DNA of 41,698 nucleotides from Apostichopus californicus (GCA_020650975.1 JAIPMN010001448.1:1-41698), one strand, 5' to 3'; counted from the first letter of the stretch, positions 23,006 to 35,609 are shown. Numbers and translations are program-made. Notes: a model not told the origin generated them from the letters alone.

Positions 23006-25059
23006 GGTTCGCCTGGCATGCGTGCTCTGCAATGATATTATATTGCAGATTAATGCATTCGGTCTTACCCCCACCCAAGACAGTCGGCTCCTTACGCCTT
23101 TGTGTTTAGATACTTTAAATTATCATTCTGCGAAGCTAAAGAGCTACCAGTTTCCCTGTCTGGGCTGTACTATAAGAGTTCCAACTGCCCTGCCACTCGT
23201 TTCTCAAGCTGGCCCCACTCTCTTCTCCCAGCCCTCTCCCATTGTTCAATATTGACTCTCGAAGTGGGGCCTACACGTTCGTGCATATTACAAGCAGTAC
23301 CAATGCACCAGGAAAACGCAAAGTGTTTCGTCACTCTCAAGAAGTGGTTACCGTTACCACTTTAAATTTTGACGCAAGGTGCTGTCATGGAAAGTACTAT
23401 GGGATGGACATTTTTCATGTATTAGCCAAAATTCCCGGAGGAAAGCGTCAGTAATTTAGGGCCTTGTTATAACGACACCAATCAACCCTTGGTATATATG
23501 TCACCGAGCCGCAGACCGTGAAAGTTGTCCGAATATTTAGATAGATCGATCTCTCTACTTTCTGCAAAACAATCCGTAAAAGAACAAACTTACAGCAGCT
23601 TAAAAGTGCCATAAATATATAAGTTGAGCAATTTTATGCAACATAGTAAACTGCTAACTTCATTCGAAGTTTAAATTCGGCAATTTTCTGGAAAACGTTG
23701 AATTGACAACTTATTACGATTAATCTCGTTATTCGAACAATTTATTTAACAAATATAAAAGTTGTCGAGTTCTTTCCAAGCTTGTAATTTACCAACTTTT
23801 TTGAAAACATGAGAATGTAAAACCATTTCGTCATTTCAACAGCTTTATGAAAAATGTCAACTTATATAGGGTAAGATATTGTTATCTTAATGGCACTTTT
23901 ATCCTGCCGTAAAAACTTGTTCATCTAACTTTGATTATCTTTATAAATCAATTATCTTTTCTTGGACTTGAATAAGCAGGGGAAACAAATCCTACAGTTT
24001 AAATGTGATACGAAAATCCGACTTCACTGCACATCTGTGTCCGTGTTTTGTAAGCATTCCGTAAGATACCCTTCCCTAACACATAAGTATCTATTGCGGT
24101 TACTATATATAGACTGTAGTAAATGAATTCAGTTTAAGTCGTATGAAACGACTGATAATGTAGACATTGATCACGTGACAAACACCTGTCACAGTTTTGT
24201 AACTAGTGCTGAAACGCAAGGAAATTCTATGAGGAAGTAGCTGACTTTTAATTTCCGTCAATGAAATTGCTTGAATAGTTTCGCTTAGATGGGAAAGCAT
24301 TGCTGGGTAGATGTATATGAATGGTGCTCTAAAGGTGAATATCTCTCAGGGTATAGGTTCTATTCCTTTTGGAGTAGTAGCACAAATAGCCTACCATGTT
24401 CGCAAAAGATGCTAGATTTAGGACCTATCAATGATCACTTCGAATAAAAAAGTTGATGAGTCTATATGTCTTAGCAGTTAAATCAGATATTTGGATTTGC
24501 GTATCTACTCCTTCTCGACCGTTTATCGACCGACTTACCATACGTCTGCCGAACCGATACGCATAAGAAAACACAATTACACTCAAAGTATGATTTTGTT
24601 ATGTTTTTTATCTTCTTCCTCAATGATATAATCATATTCAGGATGATCTCATCTATATGATTCTCTTCTTTTATCTAACATCCTTTCTTTTGCCCCTTCT
24701 TCTCCACCACTCCTCTTCTGTCCTCCACCCGGCCCATCATGCATAATTGTCAGTAGGCCGGCTACTAGGCTATTTGCGTTACTGCCGTACAAAAAAACCC
24801 AAGGTGAACTAGAATCCAATGTAAATCTACCCATCTATCATCATCCCATCACACACTAACTTTGCCAACCCCCCCCCCCCCACCCGCAGGCCCTTAGTGC
24901 ATTATTATAGGGTTATTCCAATAAAGTTGAAGTCGTTGCTTAAGATTTTCTAATCAGTTTTTGTAAATATAAATAATTATATTTAAAGACGGGTTCTTAT
25001 AAATAAAATGAAGTTCATTCCACATTTATTATTTTTTTATCGTTATTTCCCCAAATGTA

Positions 25060-25151
25060 TATAGGCTACAATGCAGTATAGGCTACAATGTTGTATAGGC
25101 TACAATGTAGTATAGGCTACAATGTTGTGTAGGCTACAATATATAGGCTAC
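25060..25151 (+). repeat. 17-bp tandem repeat (tataggctacaatgtxg), about 5.4 copies
   Basis: TATAGGCTAC recurs every 17 bases from 25060, with the sixth unit shortened. Confidence 0.9.
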
Positions 25152-25230
25152 TTCATTCTATTGTCAAGTGTATCAAGAGACAGCCCGGGCTCCGGGACAA
25201 TTATGTAACGGACTTTCATGTATTCGAAAT

Positions 25231-25410
25231 ATACCTCAGAATGCACCATTTGACGTCTAATTCAGTCATTTTGTTCTAGAGGAGGACCCTCAAACCCCCC
25301 CCCCCTTTTCCCTACACGGGAGTCGTCAAAATGACCCCAGGACAGCACCCCTCCTTCAACAATCCTTGATTTGCCTCTGGTCCTTATATAATGGTTCAGC
25401 ACCTACCTGA
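25231..25410 (+). repeat. Dispersed C-rich repeat, copy 2
   Basis: Second copy of the element at 14905, same strand, with an added C11 tract. Same ordered anchors; see copy 1. Confidence 0.5.
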
Positions 25411-25937
25411 TTTTTCATTTTCCGCCCCCCCCCCACCCCACCCTCGAAATCCCTAGCACACTACTGTTTGTTGTCCCATATTTTCCATGCCCCGGGGTGA
25501 ATGACCGGTCGAGCAAAAGGGCAGTGCATGAGGACCAAGACAGTGTTAAATACATGTATCAATATAGAAATATCGTAGAAATCCCGATACGCAGCAATAT
25601 GTACATTTGTTTCTTTGAGTTTTGAGAAAACTTTGAAATTTAATTATTCAAAATAATACATACGCATAATAACAAAATACACAAAATAATATATACACAC
25701 GAGTCAACTTCACAATGCTGCATGAAAACCATAACAGTTAGCCGTTTCCACGTAAGAGCTATAAACAAATATCAATTCCTGCAGCAGAATTCCTTATGCT
25801 AAAGGGGTCTGCTGCATTTTTATAAAAGTCAAATTTGGGCCCAACAAAAACGCCATAACATCACGACAATTCATCAAGTAAAGCGTCACGGACGATGCCG
25901 CTGCACTATGAACAATTCATCAGTCAACTGATCTCTT

Positions 25938-25943
25938 TTTATT
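25938..25943 (-). terminator. Candidate polyadenylation signal (AATAAA) for the 619-aa Ig gene
   Basis: The plus strand reads tttatt, which is AATAAA on the gene strand, about 340 bases past the stop codon. It is the first canonical hexamer I noticed downstream. Position only; no downstream GU-rich element was evaluated. Confidence 0.3.
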
Positions 25944-26278
25944 TTCATATTCCTCATTATCTCTGAGAAATTCGACTTTTATGTTCATTTTTTGTTAAAA
26001 CGTCGAATTTCTACCAAGATTAAATAAAATCCGGCTTGGGCACAGACCCGGCGATCATGAATGTACCCGACAGTACACCTTTGGTATAATATCCCTCTCT
26101 ATGCACTCTCAGATTGGGATTAATCGCTGACACTCGATCGATAAACAAAAACCAAATTTTGCAAACACAAGCACTTAAATGTGATCAATATAAATTTAAC
26201 CGTATGTATACTAAAGACATAAACGGCTAAACACATTATCCTGTACAAAATGAACCTTTTGGTTGCCCAGTACTTATT

Positions 26279-28138
26279 TCAATCATTTGGTTTGTTTATC
26301 GGCTCGCCTCCAGGTCTTGTCATAAAGTTATGAAACCTGCTTGCTACCGTAGGCTTCCTTATCGAATCGTTATGATAAAACGGTTCGCTCTGCGGTATTT
26401 CGTTAGAACTATCACCGTCGTCTTCATGGCCTGCTCCACCGTCACCGTCACCGGCCTCCGATTCCCAGCTATCGCTATATTGTGTCTGAATGTCCTCGTA
26501 ATTTAGAGATTCGTTCTCCGACAGAGGGACTTCGTAAGATTGTGTTTGATTGACGACAGTGTGCGAACTAAGCCCTTCGTACTTTGACGAGGAGATACTC
26601 TGCGGTCGTAAAGGCAGGTAGCACTCTGGAGACGGATTGTAAGTTGACGACGTATTGACTACAGTATCATCTGTCGTATTGCCTTCATTCGATGACGACG
26701 AACCGGAAGTGTTGTTATCGTTACGCAATAGAGATAGATCGTCAAATATGCTATTAATTTGCAGACATCTAGTGTCGAAAGTCCAGGCGCGGGAAATTGG
26801 CCTCGTGCGAAGTGAGTGTCGTTTGAATGAAAATTGTGGTCCAAGCGTCTGTGATTGGTCAGATTTAATGGAACTTTGTTTCACTATACTGTCGCCATTT
26901 TGTGAACTAGTCTTCTTTTTAGCATTGATTGAAAGAGGCTTATCTCGTCTACGACTACAAAAAGTAAATAATAATAACACTATAGCAGCTCCCAATGATA
27001 TACCAATGACAACCGCCACCGACGCAGCGATAGCAACGGAGACGATGGAAGAAGTAACATCTTCCTGCTCTGTGTTAGTTTTGTCTTCCATTTCTGTGTA
27101 GTCAAAGTACTCACTAAATTCACTTTCAATGTAAACGTGAGAGTCTCCGCTGGCATTTTTGGTATTACTGCGTATTTTGGTACAGTTTGTAACAGATTCC
27201 TCAAGCAATATCACTCTACAACAAATCAGAGAAACTTGGTCTGACGTGTCCGAGTTGATGACGTCAACAGTATCGGACATTCGTTTAGTGACTGTCACAC
27301 CAACTTTCATCCCATTCAAAAACCAAGCAAATTCGACGATTTCAGATGTTTTCCCATTTATCTGGCATTTTAATCTACTGTTACCGTTTTCTTTATCTGT
27401 GTCCTTGGTTACTTTTAACCAAAATGTGGTTTGTCTGGGTGTGACGGAGCATTCTCTTATGTCGGTCAAAGCATCATTCTCCTCTCGACATGTGTACGTT
27501 GTGTTGAAATCTTTAGCTGTAAATACCCTCGGTACTGTCAGAATGTTCTCCCCTACCTCTGAAATGGGTTCGTTTCCCAGATACCATTTCAACCTCGATG
27601 CTGGTGTACCGCCTTTAGAGGTACACTTAAGAGTAAACAAATTCCCCACCGTAAGCGGTGAGGATGTAATCGAGAGTATCCGACATTTCGGATACCCGTC
27701 GATTGGAGGCACCATCACCTGCAGGTTTACAGCAGATAAAACCGAAATATCAAGGTTTGGAAGTCTCAGAATGTAACACTGGTATATTCCACTGTCGTTA
27801 ACCGAAACATTATTGATTATCAACATGAATCTGCCTACGTGTTTGTGATCGTTTACAATGGTCACCCTCTCTCCGATTTTAGCGGGAATTTGATCCGTGT
27901 TATTGCCATTGAATCGTAACTGCATTGTACCGAGCTTCCTCCATAGGGCCATGTGTGCATTCATATTAACCGTACTCGAATAATCGATATGGCAGGAAAG
28001 GGTTACTCGCTCTCCAACTAATGCTGAAATTGGTTGGACCTCGACCAAGTCTGGCGTCGGAGCAGACGACACTGCTTCAACAAGTCCAAATATCAAAAGA
28101 ACCGAAAGCAAGGTTGCCATGACAATACTACATATCAT
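26279..28138 (-). CDS. Ig-superfamily type I membrane receptor, 619 aa, single coding exon
   Basis: A cell-surface receptor or adhesion protein. Order: signal peptide about 1-26; V-like Ig1 (C49-C121, W66, DSGIYQC); Ig2 (C172-C217, W185) flanked by an extra pair C152/C230; divergent Ig3 (C258, W272, C307/C308); acidic Tyr-rich stalk 336-360; membrane span about 364-393; basic stop-transfer SRRR; cytoplasmic tail of about 225 aa. The tail has YLPL at 507, SKYEGL (Y520), YEVP (Y535) and LNYEDI (Y547). The latter two of the three Yxx(L/I) sites fit the ITIM consensus, and Y507/Y520 are spaced like a loose ITAM. N-glycosylation sequons include N80, N110, N114, N212, N318 and N328. The whole protein is one ORF, unusual for Ig genes, which normally split domains at phase-1 introns. 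Exact orthology is not recognised; CTX/JAM-, nectin- or Kirrel-like families are nearest. Ligand unknown. Confidence 0.9.
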   Translation of the reverse strand: MICSIVMATLLSVLLIFGLVEAVSSAPTPDLVEVQPISALVGERVTLSCHIDYSSTVNMNAHMALWRKLGTMQLRFNGNNTDQIPAKIGERVTIVNDHKHVGRFMLIINNVSVNDSGIYQCYILRLPNLDISVLSAVNLQVMVPPIDGYPKCRILSITSSPLTVGNLFTLKCTSKGGTPASRLKWYLGNEPISEVGENILTVPRVFTAKDFNTTYTCREENDALTDIRECSVTPRQTTFWLKVTKDTDKENGNSRLKCQINGKTSEIVEFAWFLNGMKVGVTVTKRMSDTVDVINSDTSDQVSLICCRVILLEESVTNCTKIRSNTKNASGDSHVYIESEFSEYFDYTEMEDKTNTEQEDVTSSIVSVAIAASVAVVIGISLGAAIVLLLFTFCSRRRDKPLSINAKKKTSSQNGDSIVKQSSIKSDQSQTLGPQFSFKRHSLRTRPISRAWTFDTRCLQINSIFDDLSLLRNDNNTSGSSSSNEGNTTDDTVVNTSSTYNPSPECYLPLRPQSISSSKYEGLSSHTVVNQTQSYEVPLSENESLNYEDIQTQYSDSWESEAGDGDGGAGHEDDGDSSNEIPQSEPFYHNDSIRKPTVASRFHNFMTRPGGEPINKPND

Positions 28139-28143
28139 GTAAC

Positions 28144-28160
28144 CTGAAATAATGGAAATT
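28144..28160 (-). other. Candidate 5'-UTR splice acceptor of the 619-aa Ig gene
   Basis: On the minus strand the bases before the start codon read tttccattatttcag|gttac-ATG, a good pyrimidine tract and AG only five bases before the ATG. This suggests the coding exon is preceded by a noncoding first exon and an intron. The first exon itself is not identified. Confidence 0.5.
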
Positions 28161-28366
28161 AATCAGTGACTAGCTACCAACATGTCCACTTGGCTGGAAT
28201 CCGTTGTAGATAATAGTATAAAAAAATGTTGCAGACGATTGGACAATTTTCATCCCTGATCAACCGCCCATAAGCAAAACTAAGGACATAATTGTGATCT
28301 TTTTGCTTGGACAATGTTCCCCGTTAGTAAGTATACACTACAAACACATCCACAGGGATCCACCGA

Positions 28367-28374
28367 TGACGTCA
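28367..28374. promoter_or_regulatory. CRE/ATF-type palindrome TGACGTCA upstream of the 619-aa Ig gene
   Basis: A perfect 8-bp palindrome about 230 bp upstream of the start codon, in the likely first-intron or promoter zone. The word is the classic CREB/ATF site. Function here is inferred from position alone. Confidence 0.25.
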
Positions 28375-29438
28375 GCAGAAGTTATCACGGTTGTTTACTT
28401 GTACATATCTTTGTCTGTACCACATAAGTCAGTGTCACAAAATGGCGTCTTTTATTGGGTTTGCAAAATTCCTAAACGAACACAGAAGATAGCGTCGAAA
28501 GTGAAACGAATTCACACTCGTTGTATCAAAGTTTTCCTTCTAGAGATAAAATTTGCCTGTGCATAGATCCGTAATCCAAGGTAGCACTCCAAAATAATAT
28601 AATTTTTAATAATTAAGCACGTTACAAGTCTTCTCGCTGAAATGTCGTTAAGTAATCAGTGCTGACCTCCATACACGGCATGTAGTAGCCTACGCTTTAT
28701 TCTAATCAGCTATAGATATACGCTTAATTGTTTCACGAAGTACAAGAACAATTTAAAAATAACTTAATTAAATACTTTGATGACACATCCGTCTGATGCC
28801 GTCCTACGTGCGGTATCCAAAGAAACTCCAACAGTTACTAAACAAAGATGTCGAAAGTCATTACAATAGTCTCTGTCGTCTGCTTCTGGGTGTTATCATT
28901 TGTTCCTCAAGAACACAGGCAGTTGTAACGTTAGGCTATTCAGCCTATACACGATATGAGAAACAGGGAAATCAAGGTCCTCTAGATGTTAACCTAATAA
29001 TCAAGTTTGACATAACGGCTTTGTGTCATCAGTTGAATGATTTCCTTGGAATAACCTTAGACTAAAAATGCTGAAATGTTAAGATTGAAGTTGAAGCGAT
29101 GAGTGTAGGAAGCGTCATTAATCTACTTCCTGAGCTAACCTTTTATGAGGCTATGACGGGGTTGGGTGCTATCCATTTATAGCTTATTCTTGTAATCAAT
29201 AAAAACACGTGTTTCCTATCATGGGAATACATTTTCTTAGATATGTGTATGGCCGCATGTCGCATGTACTGGAGAGAATATTGTACATGTGTGTAATTAT
29301 ATTCGTTATAATTATATGTTTATTCCATCCGGCATGGAGTTGATAGAGTAAGCAATGACATGCAACATGTTATGTACAGACCTGTAATGACAAAGACATT
29401 ACAGTCGTCCATGTATACTTCAAAATTCCGCGCAGACA

Positions 29439-29505
29439 TGGGCGATAATGGAGGCCATGAGGCGATGGCGGATAATGGAGGCGATGGCGGATAATGGAGG
29501 CCAGG
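29439..29505 (+). repeat. Short repeat of ggcggataatggaggc
   Basis: Three tandem-like copies of ggcg(g)ataatggaggc of about 19 bp each. Confidence 0.65.
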
Positions 29506-31341
29506 AATGATCACATGTTGACAACTGTTCCCAAGAAAACACATGGAATTAAAAATAAATAAAAACTAAAATTATATTTCACAGCAAGCCTCTCTTGCGT
29601 TTCTGTTCTTTTTTCTCATTTACTTTGTTTCGGTAGCAATCAAAATAATGAAATTACCTCACTGGCCACTAGCGTCTATATCTCTTTTCAAGACTGCCTC
29701 TTATCGCATAAGAGAAAGGATAATAACGAAGAAAGATCATAATAGGAAAATAAAGCTTTTGTCGGAACACCTGCTGCCAATGGGCGTAACAACTATCTTA
29801 TTACTTTGAGAAACTTTGTTAAAATGGAGGGTACAATATATTTTCAATGGTTTAGGTTGTACATGTTATATATTCAGGCATAGTCCTATGTATTTTACAC
29901 TATTCTATTTTTGTAATATTCTGTATGTGTGGTGGCGTCCCTGTCTGCCGTGATGACGTCATAATATCATTGTATATCAATTCCTTGTGGCACAAATTAT
30001 CCACACTTAAACCATCCACAATGTAACAGTTATCAGCTAAAGCTGCTGTACGTAAAACCTGTGGAGTAGACGTACACCCAAACACACACTGTATTGTTAT
30101 AGTGCTACACTCACGTGATATGGAGTGTTTACTTCAAGCAAAGCTAAAAAACACTCCTGATTTGCCAATGTCTTATCCGGTAGCAAATCTCGACCAATTA
30201 GAATCATTATGACATTTTCTGAAAGATAGCTTCTCCATCTCTCCAAATCGGTTTCAAGGGAATCGATGGTAACTCTGAAATGGGTTACCGTAAGCATAGT
30301 TTATTGTGAACATTGAATAGTGAGGTCTACGTAAATGGATAAGACGAGTCTTTCTCGTTAACCGCCTACCCCCCCCCCCCCGCCCACCCCCGCGGATTGT
30401 TAAGTCGGCGATGACTGTAACGCGGATCGCTAAGTCGGTAATTAACTATTACGGTTAGATTCGTTCAACATGGCAGCATACAGAAAAGTTGTACTCAAAG
30501 CCGAAGCCAAAGTGAGTTAATCAGGTCACACATCCGGAGTCAAGACATGCTATATGTTCTTCAATACTGCCCTAATGCGCACGGGGAAACATTTAATATA
30601 TATTTTCTATTCTTTGACTGTATACGACGAAGAGGGGAGTCGGGTAGGTGTGGGGGAGGGGGGGGGGGTGCAAAACCAGCTGTAATATCAATCTTTCAAG
30701 GTCATTGTAGAATTAAAAATGCAACTTTTGTTGGAATATTTAAGCGCTTGTTGTGAGACTGTAGTTAAAGGTAAATATTGGTTAAGCCAATAATCCTACC
30801 CCCATCCCAACCCACCCCAGCACACGTACGAACATCCACCACCCCATTCCCCGTGGCCTTACCTTTGGTCGAATCTCCGTGCCAATGCAATGACAACGGG
30901 AATTAAAGTTGCCAGTATGTGGAGTTATTAAATGTTATGTACATTCCCTCCTACACACACTCATACACGCACATAAACCTCACTTCGCACACGCCTCCAT
31001 ATTTTGCATAATTTTAATTAGCCGCCATGCATGCACTTAATACACTTTAAGAAAATTGTGTGAATTAATACACTGAATATTTTATTTGCCGGGACAGATG
31101 TCGCCATTTTACTTGGCCAACCGCTGAGAAGGTCACGTGCTCTCTCTAGGACTACGTGCAATGCCATATGCTTGCTTTGTACAAAGTGCACGGGTTAAAA
31201 GGATCGCAACCCTCTTTGTGACACCCGCGTTATGTAGTTGTATTGTTATTTGATTTCTGATCTCATGCAGATAATCTTATTTATTATACGGTGGCTTTCA
31301 CATTTAATCTGTGACTCCTCCATTCACTGTGGACTCCTTGA

Positions 31342-31361
31342 AGATATATATATATATATAT
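31342..31361 (+). repeat. (AT)n microsatellite
   Basis: About nine AT units after gaag. Confidence 0.85.
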
Positions 31362-32096
31362 GCACCGCAGTATGTACGGCATTAGTAAATTAAAGCGTGT
31401 CATATACGTACACAATTGAATGACCGACTCCACATGCATAGAGCCAACGTTCACACGTCTACATATGAATTGGAAAGATATAACCTCGTTATCAAGTTAA
31501 CTTAATAATATGAGTTCCGTTAATTTAATTTTTATCTTTTAATTTTCTATAGGGCAGGCTTCCATGGGGTTCATGTTTCACGGATCGTAAATTCTCCAGT
31601 TTTAAGTTCCTTTTGTTTAAAGATTTTTGTGTTGCTCAGTAGGCCCAGGCTATATATACATTTTCACAGTCGCTGAAGACCGACGTTGCCTTTTCCCCTT
31701 TTTGTCCTCGTATGTATAGTATTTTATGTTGACTCGGTGTGAGTTCGACGTTTCAAATTTGGTTAACAAGCAATTAACGGTTTTCAATTAGTTTGCAGGG
31801 AACATATGAATTTGCACGAGCTAGTTAGAGATTGATTTCCTTACAATAAATGCTCGGAATAGCGGCACAGGAAATGCTCAATATATTAGGCGCATTCAGC
31901 TGTTGTGTCGTCAAACGTGTATAGTCCATTCATTTTGAGTTAGAATAAACTGAATATCCTCAACCAGATCACGTGATGTAAGCGTGCGTTGCAAAAGAGG
32001 GAAATGAGTGAGAAACGACTTGGAGCAAACAGGCAAAAGCCATATACACATTACATGCAGACTGTATAGTCTTGTTAATACTCCGCACTATGCTCA

Positions 32097-32212
32097 TACC
32101 CCTGCTCCCCACCCCACCTCATCCCTGCCTCATCCACCCCCACCCTCCCCACCCCACCCCACCCCACCCACCCCTCCCATCCCCACCCTCCCCATCCCAC
32201 ACCCAACACCAC
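32097..32212 (+). repeat. C-rich (CCCCACC)n low-complexity tract
   Basis: About 115 bases almost entirely of C with single A or T, many ccccaccc words. The opposite strand has repeated G3-5 runs suited to G-quadruplex formation. The open frames across it are Pro/His low-complexity artefacts. Confidence 0.85.
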
Positions 32213-34768
32213 CTACGCTTTCTGTTTACTACAATATATGCACTGATTGTTTCCGAAAGAGAGTTCGGGTTGTGAAGGATATGCTTTTAAAGACGTTTTG
32301 TCTTTCCATCAATGTATTGCCACCCATTAATAGTATCATCAGACCGCAATTGTTTACCAATATAAACTAAGCACCGTTTTTCAGTTCAGTTTACGCCTGT
32401 GCGTCAGTTCGTTTAAAAAAGAGAGAAACTCACGTATAGTAATCATTATGGTTTTGTTCAGATATATATATATTTACAAAGTTCAAACTATCTTTCAATA
32501 TCGTTATATTTACATGTGTAAAGAAAGTTGTAATATTAAAACACGTGCATTAATGTATGCAAGAATACATGTGATTACCCTCAAATTAATTAAACTGTAT
32601 CTATCGTTGAAAATAGTAAGTGGAATTATACATTATAAATTTGCTAATCTTTTGCATGAAAAAATGTTTGGTGATATAACATTTATTAAGAACTTTCTTA
32701 TTCAAAGCTTTTGGAATTCATGCTTGCATGCAGCAAGAGGAACTTGGATTAATATGAAACAACCCCCGCCCCGACCCCAACTTTCCCACCTTAACTTCCT
32801 CATACCCACAATAAAGTATATGCAATTTGAGAACCTGGTGTAATGCTCTTTGGTCGATGAAATCGATTAAACAAATAACGGGCAAAACAACAATCCACAT
32901 TTATCTTTACCCATCCCTTTGTAAATACGTTTTACACAATTAATTAAACCAGAAATTGAAGTACTTTGAAAGGAAACATTTTGAAGTAAATATTCTCCCA
33001 GTCAAAGGATTTTGGTGTGAATTTTGAAATTCTCTTTCTCTCGGTTAACATTCGGAAGCTTCAACAATAAATACGATCAAACTTACAATAAATTCGCGGT
33101 TAATTTAGCAAAGTTTTACAAAAGCAAGAAAAAAAGATTCGATATATAGTTAGATATGCTGCAAATTACTCTGCATGGCTTAATACACCCTTGTTTGGAT
33201 GTTTGCAAACTATATGGTGCATTGGCGGATGTAGGGATTACTACGGTGGTCATGAAGAGACATGAGAGTTGTAGATTTGCTGTGTTGGTATAAAATGTCA
33301 AAATACCATACTTGACGTATGTCCAGTTTACGTGCAACGCAGCAATTCAACAAATTTCGTAAAGATGCGTCGTCATATTAGCGTATCTTGTTCACTCGAC
33401 AAATATCAAATTTTCTTTGGCGTGTTGTAAAGTTACGTGTGGCGCAGCAACTCAACTCGGCACGTCGAGATGTATATAACGTTAACGTAACTCGTCAACT
33501 CGACAAAACAAAAAGTACAAATGTGTCGACGTGACGCGTTATACTTATAACACGCTAAAGTCTATAACTCGCATGTCCCTTCAGCAGTACCGTATATTAC
33601 GCATACACTAATACACCGATTAATTTTGAATATACCTGCAATATGGAAAGGAAACATTTTATAATATCATCATCTTAGACACAGGAATGCAAAAACATCA
33701 ACTCATATCTGCACAGAACAACGCTATGTGAGTTGAGCGAACAATTTGTAGAAAATCGTACGAGAATCTATATACCACGTATACGGTATACGGTATAGTA
33801 ATCGAAATAATACTTCTATGGACCACACTTAACACTGAGATATCTTTACTACACGTACGTTTACAATGCGTTAATGAATTGAGCATAACGAAGCTATTGC
33901 TGACCGACACATTGACATTGCAGTGTTTATCATATATAATGATATAAATACACAGACAGTTTAAACTTGAAGTTTTAGAAACTCATTTCTTGTTTAAAAT
34001 AAAGACATGGCAACTAGTAAAGGGTAATAAATTATTTTCTTATGTGAGTTTAATTTCGAAGATATTATCGACAAGTTTTGACCATATTCAAGACACAAAT
34101 CTGTCGTAATATATCAAATAACTCAATACCAAGCAAACTCCAACGGAAATGAAATATATATATGACAAAAACGGTATATCATATTTTCCAGGGGTAACAT
34201 TTTACTCGGATGTAAAAATTGCACTTTTTTTCGTTTATAAAGACATCTGATCTACAGATATGCCTATAGCTTGTCAGGATTACTGTTCCAGTGTACAGAC
34301 AATTACATGCTAAACGGATACCGTCACATTTTGTCGCTGTCACGAAGGGAATCCCTTCTTAGAATGCTCCAGCTGTATATTGCACAAAAATAATAATAAA
34401 AATGACTATAAAACTGCTTCATTTTTGAAACACATGTTTCATCATCTGTCTCATGCAGGCATTATCTATGCATTTGTTTCTTTGTAAACCTTGTGTGATA
34501 TTGTTTGCTGTATATAAAGTATAGAGATACATGCTTCTATATTTGCTAAAATCATATGCTATATATTGCATCGTTGAATGGAACTGGGGAATGTACGCCT
34601 ATACAATACAGTAATCAATTATACTGAACGTTGATATTTGCAAGGAACAAAGGAAACAATGTCAAAGGTCGCCTGTATAATTTATTTCGAAATATTGACA
34701 AAATGAGAATGAATTATGTTACAAATACCATTACTATGGTAAAGAAACAATTTGATAATTTGTTAAAA

Positions 34769-34804
<36 letters not shown>

Positions 34805-35448
34805 CTACTTGATCTGTCCCTTCTCGGTCTAAAATTTGATAACGGGCAAATGTTAAAGGTACTTTAAAAGGTAAACCCAAAACAAATATACCGATAATTA
34901 TCTTCAGTTTGTACCGCCACTATAAAACTTGCTAATATAGCCCACCACCTACATGATATGCCCCAGCCCCCGGGATCTGTGCCAGTTTCATGGCAACCTT
35001 AATTTTAAAGAAAGTCTCTCCTGTGAAGCGCATACAACCCCCCCCCCCACCCCCACCCGCCCTCATTTATTTATCGTCGGTGTGTTCGTACATTCTCTGT
35101 TGTTTGTTCGTTCGTTGATTATAGTACAGTGGTTGAAGCTATCTGCATGGCATGACATGGATATTCAATTTGTTATATACAGTAGAAATATCCTGTCGAG
35201 AACCCAGAGTCGCCATTATTTAATAATTGGCTATTATTACTTAGTGTCGTGTTCTATGAACGCATCCGTCTATAGAGGGGTTTATGTAAATTATAACAGG
35301 TCATGACTATCAGACTATCGCGATGCCTGGATTGTTTATATTATGGTTTCATTCCTACACGAATATATTCTTTGGAAACTCGAAAATATCCATTCAAACC
35401 ATGTCAAGAGAAAATATGAACAATATTCTTGTAACTAGCGATGTATTA

Positions 35449-35609
35449 ACCACGTAGGAAGAATCTGTGTCACTCCTATATTAGCAATAATAACTGGTGG
35501 TATACACAGAGCTAAGCTAAGTTCAATAATAGGATTTACCACGTAGGAAGAGTCTGTCACTCCTATACAAACAATAATAACTGGTTTATATCCACTGAGC
35601 TAAGCTAAG
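35449..35609 (+). repeat. Tandem duplication of about 89 bp
   Basis: accacgtaggaaga(a/g)tctgt through ctgagctaagctaag occurs at 35449-35520 and 35538-35609, with small indels. Confidence 0.8.

Larger units (their letters stand above)
19833..26278. other. Gene-poor interval between BORCS8 and the Ig genes
   Basis: No supported gene. Contents: the palindrome at 21502, the three-copy repeat at 22605, the gap, overlapping unrecognised ORFs at 23022-23454, the 17-bp array at 25060, dispersed repeat copy 2 and C tracts. BORCS8 3'-UTR may occupy the first part; the nearest clear AATAAA on this strand is at 21841. Confidence 0.6.

Noticed and set aside
23022..23454. Three overlapping plus-strand ORFs beside the gap
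   Set aside because: No domain recognised, different frames overlap, and the assembly gap is adjacent; not enough support for a gene.
26655..27776. Long plus-strand ORFs (148 and 205 codons)
   Set aside because: Antisense shadows of the 619-aa Ig gene, with no independent motif.
32008..32370. Proline/histidine-rich ORFs
   Set aside because: Low-complexity translation of the C-rich tract.
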